Below are positions 23,980 to 31,116 of a stretch of DNA of 41,082 nucleotides, piece by piece. Origin of the DNA: a virus; the IMG/VR virus record IMGVR_UViG_3300032333_000199, positions 1-41,082 of that record. The stretch is one strand, 5' to 3'. Below the pieces are notes generated by a model. It did no database searches. It had not been told where the DNA came from and was given only the letters and a program-made list of their open reading frames with translations. The position numbers and the translations under genes are program-made. Within the stretch, counting starts at the first letter, position 1. Each line of letters begins with the position of its first letter.

Positions 23980-24399
23980 TTATGCAGACCCATCGCCTTG
24001 ATCCGCGGAAGTATCCTCAATAGGTGGGAACGATACCAGATGCGGATAGATGTCTTCACTTGAAAGCATAACACCTGCCAGGCGGGCGCATTTTAAAATT
24101 GATTTTAGCGCAGCCGTTGGCACTTCCCCGCCAGTCCCGCCCTTATCCCGCGGATACATCCACCTATAAATTGTTGTTCTATTATAATGATCCTTCGGGT
24201 CGTCCGAACACTCTTTTAGTGTGCGCGCCAAAGCCCCAGGGCCGCCAAACTTTGAAATTATAGACTGGGCTTGCGGAAGTATGGTTATCCGCCGGATGTC
24301 GGCATCTGATAACCTTCCGCTAATCCCTTGGCCTACAAGGCCAAGCCTATTAGTTGCGGGTTTATAGATCGGCGTGGGTTTAGTGTATTTACTTTTCAT
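23980..24399 (-). CDS. HTH DNA-binding regulator (YdaS/Cro-like)
   Basis: This 139-aa protein has a helix-turn-helix-like segment at ~48-85: IISKFGGPGALARTLKE followed by a turn and NRTTIYRWMYPRDKGGTGG. The pattern FGGPGALAxxL...TIYRW.YP...GGTGG, then VPTAALKSILKCARLAGV, is familiar among phage Cro-like/YdaS-type regulators. It should bind operators in the early control region beside it. There is no clear Shine-Dalgarno site. It lies immediately downstream of the AT-rich repeat region. Confidence 0.75.
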   Translation of the reverse strand: MKSKYTKPTPIYKPATNRLGLVGQGISGRLSDADIRRITILPQAQSIISKFGGPGALARTLKECSDDPKDHYNRTTIYRWMYPRDKGGTGGEVPTAALKSILKCARLAGVMLSSEDIYPHLVSFPPIEDTSADQGDGSA

Positions 24400-24897
24400 T
24401 AGCTAACAAAATGTTATGTGCAAACCGCAGTTTTAGCAAACAGCTAGCTACTTATGCGGATTTTTTAAGCTGTCATTCCGTGATTCCGAGATGTATCCCG
24501 GAATAATTCCGCCTATGTTCCAAGCACAAAATTGAAATAAGCTAATAATATCAACGATGTTCCGAAATTCCGGTATAAATCACATAAAAAATCATTATAT
24601 ATCTATACATATCTTTTGGGGTCTTTTGGGCCATTGAGTACCTTAATCCGGGATGCTTTATCTATACTTATATATTTATAATTTAATATATAAATAGGAA
24701 CACTAGGAACAACAAGAACAAACAAGTAAAATCAAGGGTTTAGAAAGTTCCGGAATTTGAGTGTGTTCCGGATAGATCTAAGAACAAGTGAAATAAGTAG
24801 GCATATTGACCAAAGTTGCTGGCACTTAATTGAAAAGGGCGGCCCTTAAGCTTGAAGGCTAAGGGATTTTAACTTTTTTCTGATTTTCGGGAGTCAA
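24400..24897. promoter_or_regulatory. AT-rich control region with repeated TTCCG motifs, possible origin
   Basis: This 498-bp stretch has no large gene. It contains many copies of TTCCG/CGGAA, often paired: at 24476, 24484, 24499 (CGGAA), 24507, 24560, 24568, 24748 (TTCCGGAA) and 24766, plus GTTCC and GGAAC variants near 24696-24710. An almost pure A/T segment lies at about 24656-24695. Repeats next to an AT-rich unwinding-type stretch are typical of replication origins or clustered operators. It sits at the head of the leftward regulator and resolvase genes. Confidence 0.5.
24551..24634 (-). CDS. Possible 27-aa small protein in the control region
   Basis: The ORF starts MAQKTPKDMYRYIM and ends GISEHR. 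AAGG lies six bases before the ATG, which is the main support. It lies in the AT-rich region, where chance ORFs are easy to find. It could be a leader peptide for the regulator or no gene at all. Confidence 0.2.
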   Translation of the reverse strand: MAQKTPKDMYRYIMIFYVIYTGISEHR

Positions 24898-25077
24898 TTA
24901 CATAGAAATAGGGACCCAAACGATTTTAAAACCGAGTTCTTTGATCAAGACAAGGTCTGCGGAAGTAAAGGTTTTGCGGGCCATAAGCTGGACTAGTTTT
25001 TTAGATTGATCACACATCGGGAACACGCGTTCGACGCCGTAAACTGATTTAACCTGTAGTTTTAAGGTTGATTCCAT
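24898..25077 (-). CDS. 59-aa conserved phage protein, paralog B
   Basis: It begins MESTLKLQVKSVYGVERVF, then PMCDQSKKLVQLM, then FTSADLVLIKELGFKIVW. It aligns end to end with the 59-aa protein at 21489-21668 (both KSVYG, P-x-CDQ-x-K, and IK-x-LG), and has the same length. It starts three bases after the stop of the next gene upstream. The duplicate at the other side of the control region suggests a useful early function. The role is unknown. Confidence 0.75.
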   Translation of the reverse strand: MESTLKLQVKSVYGVERVFPMCDQSKKLVQLMARKTFTSADLVLIKELGFKIVWVPISM

Positions 25078-25079
25078 AG

Positions 25080-25505
25080 TTATCTCGCTTTCTTAAAAGT
25101 AAGGTGATGCAGGACATCGCCTTGATACCGGGCCGCAAAGTATTCATTAAAATCTTCACACGCCAAATAGTCACCTGATTCTAACTGATAAGCGTAATTA
25201 TTCGGACAATAGATTGAATTTTGGCCCTTGCTTTCAACGGCAGGGGGATTTAACAATAGAAAACAGAACAAAAACACTATCAAAAGGACCATTTTATGCA
25301 ATCTTGGAACAAGGCTAAATCGATTGATTCCCAAACCAAAAATGCAGACACCAAGACACAGCCAAAGGACGACGGCGCTGAAAAATCCGCGCTTAAAGCT
25401 GCCCAGTTTTTGAAGACAGGCGGAATGCCAGAAGATAAATCGAATTCCGATGATTCGAAACAAGATCCAAACAGCAAAAATAAATCCAATAAGAAGTAAG
25501 CTCAT
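25080..25505 (-). CDS. Secreted or membrane protein, early operon
   Basis: This 141-aa frame has several hydrophobic segments (residues ~1-25, ~40-60 and ~72-86) and a C-terminal domain of ~50 residues with two cysteines (IYCPNNYAYQLESGDYLACEDF). AGG lies five bases before the first ATG, and the start follows the lipoprotein stop closely. A shorter start at the Met near residue 72 would give a 70-aa secreted protein with signal peptide VLLIVFLFCFLLLNPPAVES. The N-terminal half lies opposite a credible plus-strand ORF (25296-25499), so the true start is uncertain. Confidence 0.55.
   Translation of the reverse strand: MSLLLIGFIFAVWILFRIIGIRFIFWHSACLQKLGSFKRGFFSAVVLWLCLGVCIFGLGINRFSLVPRLHKMVLLIVFLFCFLLLNPPAVESKGQNSIYCPNNYAYQLESGDYLACEDFNEYFAARYQGDVLHHLTFKKAR
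25296..25499 (+). CDS. Candidate antisense small protein, hydrophilic
   Basis: This 67-aa frame is on the strand opposite its neighbours. It is hydrophilic and disordered (K, S, D, N, Q rich; ends SKNKSNKK). AAAGGACC lies eight bases before the ATG, the best Shine-Dalgarno site in this stretch. It overlaps the N-terminal half of the 25080-25505 gene on the other strand. Either that gene starts downstream of this one, or one of the two is not real. Confidence 0.4.
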   Translation: MQSWNKAKSIDSQTKNADTKTQPKDDGAEKSALKAAQFLKTGGMPEDKSNSDDSKQDPNSKNKSNKK

Positions 25506-25511
25506 TTTAAC

Positions 25512-25985
25512 CTACGGTCTTTTATTAAAAACGGCTGTTTGTGTGTCATCATCGCAGGTGATTCCTAGTTGAATCCCTTTTAATTCAATCCTACAACTGT
25601 GAACTGAAGTTCCCATACAAAGCCCGCCGTGACTCATATCTATTGTTAACGATGTAGAGCCATCAGCTATTTTCGGCTGCGTAAAGCTGCCAACGTATCC
25701 GCAACTTGTTTCCGTTAAATTACAGTAGTTTGTTAACGTTAAAACCGATCCACTGACATAAGCATTATCGTAAGTTCCCGCGAGCTCCGCGCAGCTTATT
25801 ACCGGATTCTTTGGCGTACTTGGCGCCGGATCTGACGAACCTTTCGCGCATCCCATAACGTTTATGATGACTATAATAGTCAATAAATGCCGAATAAGAT
25901 CGAAATATTGAAAAATGTTTATGTGCCCCTGTCTATAGGCCCAAACTGCATTTTTGATTCGTAACTCTCTATTTAATTTGTCCAC
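25512..25985 (-). CDS. Phage-encoded lipoprotein
   Basis: This 157-aa protein has a hydrophobic signal segment (residues ~30-45, LLTIIVIINVMG) with the lipobox-like VMGC and Cys at ~46, then a Ser/Pro linker (AKGSSDPAPSTPKNP). The mature domain of ~90 residues has six cysteines (SCAELAGTYDNAY, YCNLTETSCGY, GGLCMG, CRIELK, TCDD) and is probably disulphide-bonded in the periplasm. The GTG start at 25985 has AAGGAG six bases upstream and is favoured over the ATG 21 codons before it. It is the first leftward gene, so it is likely expressed early. A superinfection-exclusion role is possible. Confidence 0.75.
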   Translation of the reverse strand: MDKLNRELRIKNAVWAYRQGHINIFQYFDLIRHLLTIIVIINVMGCAKGSSDPAPSTPKNPVISCAELAGTYDNAYVSGSVLTLTNYCNLTETSCGYVGSFTQPKIADGSTSLTIDMSHGGLCMGTSVHSCRIELKGIQLGITCDDDTQTAVFNKRP

Positions 25986-26116
25986 TGTTAACTCCTTCTT
26001 TGTTAGCTTATCGGTCGGTTTACTTATAGCTTGAGAGTTAACTTGCACTTCAAGCTTAAGGCCTAATTTGATTCAAACCTATTGATTAATAGCTCTAAAA
26101 CGTGTCAAATCGATAA
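25986..26116. promoter_or_regulatory. Divergent control region between the two gene arms
   Basis: The lipoprotein gene leads left and the terminase gene leads right from here, so both arms need promoters nearby. It contains an inverted repeat, AGCTTGA (26028-26034) with TCAAGCT (26050-26056), 15 bp apart. On the minus strand TATAAG overlaps the left arm and TTGAAG lies 19 bp upstream, a weak promoter match. I found no good rightward -35/-10 pair. Confidence 0.45.
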
Positions 26117-26635
26117 ATGTCAGACAATTATAAGCTGCCAAAAGCCCCGAAATATACGGACGAACAGTTGCAAAAAGCCATTGAATTGGCCTCAAAAGGC
26201 GAGCCATTTAAGGTTATAATCGACGAAGCGATGTTAGATAGCGAATATTCGTTCTGGGTCTACCGTCAACAGTACCTAGACTTCAGCAACGCATTCGAAC
26301 AGGCGCGTCAAGAAGGGCTTGAACACCTTGCTGATGGCCTAATCGACGCACATAAGACTGAACAGGATGTGCAGCGCGCACGCTTAAAATCAGATAACGC
26401 AAAATGGTTATTGTCGAAAAGAAAACCGACGGTTTATGGGGACAAAGTTGACATCCACGTTTCGCAAACGATCGACATCGGACATGCGTTGACCGAAGCC
26501 CGAAAACGTGCACTTCCGCAGTTAAGTGGAATTGATCCGGTCGAAGTTGAATTCAAAGATTTAGATGTATCGAAAAATGGGGATGCGGAAGAAATTAAGC
26601 TTCCGAAGGTTAGGGGATCGGATCCGCGGGAGTAA
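26117..26635 (+). CDS. Terminase small subunit
   Basis: This 172-aa protein recognises the packaging start on phage DNA and hands it to the large subunit. Its N-terminal helical segment (YTDEQLQKAIELASKGEPF...) and later QARQEGLEHLADGLI, then RLKSDNAKWLLSKRKPTVYGDKVDI, are the hallmarks of phage terminase small subunits of the Terminase_5/gp1-like group. The C-terminus is acidic and flexible. It is the first gene of the rightward arm. The large subunit follows about 2 kb later, separated by three genes. Confidence 0.85.
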   Translation: MSDNYKLPKAPKYTDEQLQKAIELASKGEPFKVIIDEAMLDSEYSFWVYRQQYLDFSNAFEQARQEGLEHLADGLIDAHKTEQDVQRARLKSDNAKWLLSKRKPTVYGDKVDIHVSQTIDIGHALTEARKRALPQLSGIDPVEVEFKDLDVSKNGDAEEIKLPKVRGSDPRE

Positions 26636-27004
26636 AAAAGACCGGGGTGGGTGCCGGAGTACCCCCAAAATTCCGGTTCGTTCCATTTTTAGCGGTATGT
26701 AGCGGAGCCCGACGAGTAAAATTTTAAAAAATTTTTTGAAAACTTCCGTAAACCAGACCGATATTGTTACCTTAAAACGATTATAAACGATTTGACATAT
26801 GCAAAAATTAAATATGTTGCAACGACCGAAACAATTTTTTAAGGTTTTAATTAGTCGAAGTATAGCTAGACAGGCATTGCGGAGTGCCTTAAAGCGACTG
26901 TAAGGGGCGAAAGCCCCTGAAAGTTTTTCCAGATAACGATAAAAAGAACTTATAAATTCATAAGACCGATTGATGATTACAACTTAACAAGGGAAAATTC
27001 CTAA
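26636..27004 (+). other. Non-coding leader-like interval (369 bp) with structured elements
   Basis: No gene is convincing here; a 34-codon basic ORF (26799-26903) lacks a ribosome site. There is a TTGACA at 26793-26798 with weak -10 partners. A hairpin lies at 26903-26918. GGGGT...ACCCC pairs near 26642-26665. The stretch may hold the rightward promoter for the packaging genes or a packaging site next to the small terminase gene. Confidence 0.35.
26903..26918 (+). terminator. GNRA-loop hairpin, possible terminator or RNA element
   Basis: AGGGGC pairs with GCCCCT across a GAAA tetraloop; a run of five T follows after GAAAG. The stem is only six bp, and the T-run is offset, so termination would be partial at best. 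It lies 87 bp before the zinc-ribbon gene. Confidence 0.3.
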
Positions 27005-27331
27005 ATGTCAAAAAATCAAAAAGCCGAAAAGACGAAATGTCAACGCTGCGACTCGACCGAAATCGCGGTCGCCGTTGATCACTCTAATAAACATTATTGT
27101 CAGAAGTGCCAGCACGTTTGGGTCCCTGGCCTTGAAGGTATGAAACGCGAAGATGTCTTGATCACCCACTTAAAAACCGAAAACATGGGGATCAAACTTG
27201 AAATCGATAAGTTGCGAAAAGAAAACCTTGGCCTTGTAAGCCAAGTTAAAAAGCTGGAAAAAGAAGTCGCTACGTTAAAAGGTGAAGAAATCACAGATGA
27301 CGCCGCGGCTGAACTCGAGATGTTTACCTAG
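27005..27331 (+). CDS. Zinc-ribbon coiled-coil protein
   Basis: This 108-aa protein has a CxxC...CxxC zinc ribbon (C12, C15, C32, C35; KCQRCDST and YCQKCQHVW), followed by a coiled coil (~55-95, TENMGIKLEIDKLRKENLGL...) and an acidic tail. Zinc ribbons of this type bind nucleic acid or polymerase. Its position between the terminase genes is not a standard one. The start follows the leader interval. Role unknown; a late-transcription or packaging function is possible. Confidence 0.7.
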   Translation: MSKNQKAEKTKCQRCDSTEIAVAVDHSNKHYCQKCQHVWVPGLEGMKREDVLITHLKTENMGIKLEIDKLRKENLGLVSQVKKLEKEVATLKGEEITDDAAAELEMFT

Positions 27332-27438
27332 ACCTGTCAAGGGGCCGCGGTTGAATGCCGACTCGGTGTGAACTCCATTTTTCACAAAGGGATTAAGGGG
27401 AATGACTTTTAACTGCGGTCCTGCGACTTAAGGACATT

Positions 27439-28443
27439 ATGCTAATTACGAATCCAAACTTCAGACCCGGAACACAAACAGAAGCTCGCGACGTTATTTT
27501 TTCTATGATGATGGAACACGAATCAAGCGCGGCCCTGGGCGATATGATCGCGTGGATGTCATCGATTATTTACACGGCTAAAAATTATGATTATGTGAAC
27601 GGGCATTTAATAGTGCCGCTTTATTTTTTACCCGTGGCGCAGAAATTAATGAAACCCTTTTCTAACTGGAATGTTTACACCGAAATCCCAGATCGTTTCG
27701 CGAATGGAACGCAGATCAAACGACCGATGCCCCACCCTATCAATGCGACAGGCATGCACCTTGTCGATCTGGGATTTCTATATTTTCTAGGAATCGTCCC
27801 GCCGCCGGAAGGTTCTGACGTCTATCCGGTTTTAGATCTATCCGACGTTAAATCCCCGATCGAGCGATTAGAAGCGATTGATGATTATGTCGTGATGACT
27901 CCCGGAGCTACGACCGTCACGCGCCAAATGCCGCCAAGTGTGTTTAATAAAATCTGTCACGAACTTAAATCGCGCGGGGTGACGCCAGTCTTTTTAGGTG
28001 ATGCCAAGATGAAAGGGCGCACGATTATTTTTGATGAACGTTACGATCTATCACTGGGAATAAATCTTATTGGAAAAACGACCCTACTAAAAGCCGCCAA
28101 AGTGATGTCAGCCGCAAAGGCTGTGATCGGAATTGATAACGGGCTTTTGCATTTGGCCGCGTTAACTGATGTTCCGATCATCTACGGCTTTACGATGACA
28201 GGCCCTACACAAAGACGAATCAATCGCGTCGCTGGAATTACGGTTGAACTTCACGCTAATAAAAAAGATTTGCCGTGCTTATTCTGCCAGGAAAACATTA
28301 GATTTTTTATTGATCATCATTTTACAAATTGCATCTACAAAGAAAACGAACCGAAATGCGTGAAGGCCCTTAACGCCGAATCGTGGTTAATAAATTTAGA
28401 ACCCATCTTGAAAGGTAAGTATGACCGAAGATCGCTTAATTAA
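27439..28443 (+). CDS. GT9-like glycosyltransferase (heptosyltransferase superfamily)
   Basis: This 334-aa protein has the C-terminal donor-binding part of GT9 enzymes: an ADP-heptose/UDP-sugar type segment VIGIDNGLLHLAALTDVPIIYGFT at ~229-252, read in parts as VIGIDNGLLHLAAL and VPIIYGFTMTGP. A Gly/Pro-rich TPGATTVTRQMP segment near 153 precedes it. A late C-terminal cluster PCLFCQEN...NCIYKENEPKCVKAL has four cysteines. It could glycosylate a phage structural protein or DNA, or alter host lipopolysaccharide. It lies between the small and large terminase genes. Confidence 0.7.
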   Translation: MLITNPNFRPGTQTEARDVIFSMMMEHESSAALGDMIAWMSSIIYTAKNYDYVNGHLIVPLYFLPVAQKLMKPFSNWNVYTEIPDRFANGTQIKRPMPHPINATGMHLVDLGFLYFLGIVPPPEGSDVYPVLDLSDVKSPIERLEAIDDYVVMTPGATTVTRQMPPSVFNKICHELKSRGVTPVFLGDAKMKGRTIIFDERYDLSLGINLIGKTTLLKAAKVMSAAKAVIGIDNGLLHLAALTDVPIIYGFTMTGPTQRRINRVAGITVELHANKKDLPCLFCQENIRFFIDHHFTNCIYKENEPKCVKALNAESWLINLEPILKGKYDRRSLN

Positions 28444-28699
28444 AACTGGGGAAGAAGTTGTTTTAGTTTTTTCAATTATCAAACGTGAAGACTATGATAA
28501 ATTAAAAATCCCAAACGGCAGCTATTCAAAGGCCATCGAACTCGGCCCCGTCGAAGAGTTAACGAATATGGAAAACTGCAAAGGCTGGGGCGCCTGGGTC
28601 GGCATTTCACTTGGAAAGCTGGGCCGGAAACTTTGCCCAGAAATTTTTAAGATCAATAATCCGAACGGGCCGAAGCTTGCCACGCCGCCGGGGATGTAA
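28421..28699 (+). CDS. Hypothetical protein beside the large terminase
   Basis: This 92-aa protein overlaps the glycosyltransferase end by 23 bp and the large terminase start by one base (TAATG). It has a beta-like start (EEVVLVFSIIKREDYDKL) and a Trp-rich CKGWGAWVGISLGKLG. No family is recognised. Translation is probably coupled to both neighbours. Confidence 0.7.
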   Translation: MTEDRLIKTGEEVVLVFSIIKREDYDKLKIPNGSYSKAIELGPVEELTNMENCKGWGAWVGISLGKLGRKLCPEIFKINNPNGPKLATPPGM

Positions 28700-30240
28700 T
28701 GCAAAATAGCCCCTACAGCGTAAAAGACGATCAAAGGTTGATGACTGAAATCTGGGATCCGGCTATCGCCGAAGACCCTTACGCCTTTGTTATGTTTGCG
28801 TTCCCTTGGGGTAAAGAAGGCACGCCACTTGAAAAATTCAAAGGCCCGCGGTCTTGGCAGATCAAAGAATTAAAAGCGATTGCAAAGCACATCAAGGCGA
28901 ACAAGGCCCGCATGGCCCGCGGCGAAACGCCGATCGTTTATCAGTCAGCAACCGCAAGCGGCCGGGGGATCGGAAAGTCTGCCCTTGTCGCTTGGCTTAA
29001 TCTTTGGTTTATGTCGTGCGTCCTTGGCGGCACTTCGATCGTAACAGCCAATTCAGAATCACAGTTAAAATCTAGAACGTGGGCCGAAGTCGGAAAGTGG
29101 CACACACTTTTAATTAATTCCCACTGGTTTGAAAAAACGGCCCTGTCAATTCGTCCCGCCGGGTGGTTTGAAGAAGCTTTAAAAAAACAATTAAAAATTG
29201 ATACCGGATACTTTTACGCCCAGGCCCAGGTCTGGACCGAAGAAAATCCCGACGCGTTTGCTGGCGCCCACAATATGAATGGGTTAGTTTTATTTATGGA
29301 CGAAGCTTCGGGAATCCCAAAGCCGATCTGGACCGTATCGGAAGGATTTTTTACTGAACCTTCACTACACCGATACTGGTTCGTGTTTTCAAATCCCCGC
29401 CGTAATACGGGGGAGTTTTACGAATGCTTCCATAAGTCGCGCGAATTTTGGAATCGAAGAAATGTTGATTCCAGAACGGTCGAAGGGACGGATCAAGATG
29501 TCTATAAAAGAATTATTGCAAAGCATGGGGAAGATTCTGACGAAGCTCGTATCGAGGTCAAAGGCGAATTCCCCCGACAAGGGGATCATCAGTTCATCTC
29601 ACGGGAAGTTGTCGAAGCGGCCGCGCACCGTGAAGTTGAACCAGATCACTACGCGGGGCTTATTATGGGCGTCGATATTGCAAGATTCGGAGACGATACC
29701 ACGGTCATACGATTTCGCCGAGGTCGCGACGCTCGATCTATCGCCCCTATCAAGCTCAAAGGCAAAGACAATATGCAAGTCGCGAACGAATGCGCGTACT
29801 TAATTGAATTACATAAACCTGATGCGGTCTGCATCGATGCCGGAAACGGAACGGGCGTCATCGACCGACTTCGTGAAATGGGATTTAAAGTTATCGAAGT
29901 TTGGTTTGGTTCAAAGGCCAAAGAAGAAGAGTGGTCGGATTATCGCACAGAACTTTGGGCTTTAGTTCGCGAGTGGCTGCCAGGCGGTTGCATCGATGAT
30001 GACACCGATTTAAAAGACGATCTTGTCGGGCCTGAATATGAATTTGATAAGTTCGAGCGCGTGAAGCTTGAATCAAAAGAAAAAATGAAATCCCGCGGGC
30101 TTGCTTCGCCAGATAATGGTGATGCGCTGGCGGTAACGTTTGCGACTAAAGTGGCGCGTGCGGATTCGAAGTTATCTCGCTTTAGAAAACAAGGCCAAAA
30201 CCAAGCGGCCGGAACGGATTACGATGTTTTTGGAAACTGA
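28699..30240 (+). CDS. Terminase large subunit
   Basis: This 513-aa packaging motor has an N-terminal ATPase: Walker A SGRGIGKS at ~88-95 and Walker B VLFMDEAS at ~197-204, with the catalytic Glu. The C-terminal nuclease of RNase H fold has IMGVDIARFGDD at ~322-333 and CIDAGNG at ~377, then a late GDALAV at ~473 that supplies further acids. It translocates DNA into the prohead and cuts it at the ends. The length and order fit phage large terminases. The GNAT gene starts before its stop codon. Confidence 0.95.
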   Translation: MQNSPYSVKDDQRLMTEIWDPAIAEDPYAFVMFAFPWGKEGTPLEKFKGPRSWQIKELKAIAKHIKANKARMARGETPIVYQSATASGRGIGKSALVAWLNLWFMSCVLGGTSIVTANSESQLKSRTWAEVGKWHTLLINSHWFEKTALSIRPAGWFEEALKKQLKIDTGYFYAQAQVWTEENPDAFAGAHNMNGLVLFMDEASGIPKPIWTVSEGFFTEPSLHRYWFVFSNPRRNTGEFYECFHKSREFWNRRNVDSRTVEGTDQDVYKRIIAKHGEDSDEARIEVKGEFPRQGDHQFISREVVEAAAHREVEPDHYAGLIMGVDIARFGDDTTVIRFRRGRDARSIAPIKLKGKDNMQVANECAYLIELHKPDAVCIDAGNGTGVIDRLREMGFKVIEVWFGSKAKEEEWSDYRTELWALVREWLPGGCIDDDTDLKDDLVGPEYEFDKFERVKLESKEKMKSRGLASPDNGDALAVTFATKVARADSKLSRFRKQGQNQAAGTDYDVFGN

Positions 30241-30685
30241 AAATCTTAGTTTTATGCAAGCTAAACTCCCGATTCACCTTGATGAAATGGAAGAGCTTAT
30301 CGCCAAAAATCACGAAGAGACGGGCGTTTATGATCTGCCTTTTAACCCAGACCGCGAAAGATATTTAGGGTTATGGAATAGCGGGGATCTAGCCTTTTTT
30401 ACGGTTCACCATACCAAAACTTTAAAACTTGTAGGCTTTGCCCTGTTCTTTCTTGATAATGAAATTCAACAGAAAGATGTAAAATCCGCGACCCAGTCCT
30501 TGAATTTTATTGAAAAAGAATATCGCGGCGCGGGATACACATTCATGAAGTTCTGTGATGACATACTTAAAAAACAAGGGGTTAATAGTATATGGCGTCA
30601 AACGTCAGCCAAGTTCGACATCGGAAAGATTTACGAACGAATGGGCTATGAACTCGTAGAAAAATCTTATCTAAGGAGACTATAG
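30224..30685 (+). CDS. GNAT-type acetyltransferase, between terminase and portal
   Basis: This 153-aa protein has the GNAT core: strand FTVHHTKTLKLVGFALFFLD, then IEKEYRGAGYTFMKFCDDIL as the acetyl-CoA loop (R-G-x-G-Y) and the C-terminal YERMGYELVEKSYLRRL strand. The start at 30224 overlaps the terminase gene by 17 bp; a longer in-frame start at 30140 would overlap more and is less likely. Such GNATs are seen near the packaging genes of podoviruses. A second GNAT lies at 39276, with a similar end (RRGFKMAERAYLKE). The substrate is unknown. Confidence 0.75.
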   Translation: MFLETENLSFMQAKLPIHLDEMEELIAKNHEETGVYDLPFNPDRERYLGLWNSGDLAFFTVHHTKTLKLVGFALFFLDNEIQQKDVKSATQSLNFIEKEYRGAGYTFMKFCDDILKKQGVNSIWRQTSAKFDIGKIYERMGYELVEKSYLRRL

Positions 30686-31110
30686 TGGGCGGCAAAAATC
30701 CGGTTAAACAGCTTGCGCAAATTGCGGTTGAATCTTTTGTCCCAGGTGCGAGTCAAGTCCGCACCGTAGAAGCTGGGGCCAACGCCGTCGGCGCGCAAGG
30801 GGTAGCCGATGCCGCAAACGATTTTACTAAAACGACCGGCCAAGTCGGCGACGGAATTATCGATCAAGCGTCAGGCGATGCGAAAAAGAAAGCCGAAGAA
30901 GCTACTAGAAATGAAGCTGCGGCCGGAGCTGCGGCGGATGCTGCGGCAGCCGAAGAAAAAAAGCGCCTAATGGGTGCCGAAGCTGCGAGCCGTGAAAGTG
31001 CTCGGATGGCTGCGGGCTCTAAATCAAGAACACTTTTGACCGGCCCTGCGGGCCTTGAAGATGAAAACGGTAAAAAATCAGTTAGCCGCCGAACTCTAGC
31101 GGCACGATAG
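30685..31110 (+). CDS. Ala-rich hypothetical protein before the portal
   Basis: This 141-aa protein is Ala/Gly/Lys-rich and helical in its middle (KKAEEATRNEAAAGAAADAAA). The C-terminus contains RTLLTGPAGL and SRRTL, a tail motif I recall in similar podovirus virion proteins. It starts at GTG with AAGGAGACTATA upstream and shares one base with the GNAT stop. Role unknown; it may be a minor virion component. Confidence 0.65.
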   Translation: MGGKNPVKQLAQIAVESFVPGASQVRTVEAGANAVGAQGVADAANDFTKTTGQVGDGIIDQASGDAKKKAEEATRNEAAAGAAADAAAAEEKKRLMGAEAASRESARMAAGSKSRTLLTGPAGLEDENGKKSVSRRTLAAR

Positions 31111-31116
31111 GATTCT

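Noticed and set aside
26799-26903. 34-aa basic ORF in the interval before the zinc-ribbon gene
   Set aside because: There is no Shine-Dalgarno site before its ATG, which lies inside a possible promoter hexamer region, and no family features are seen.
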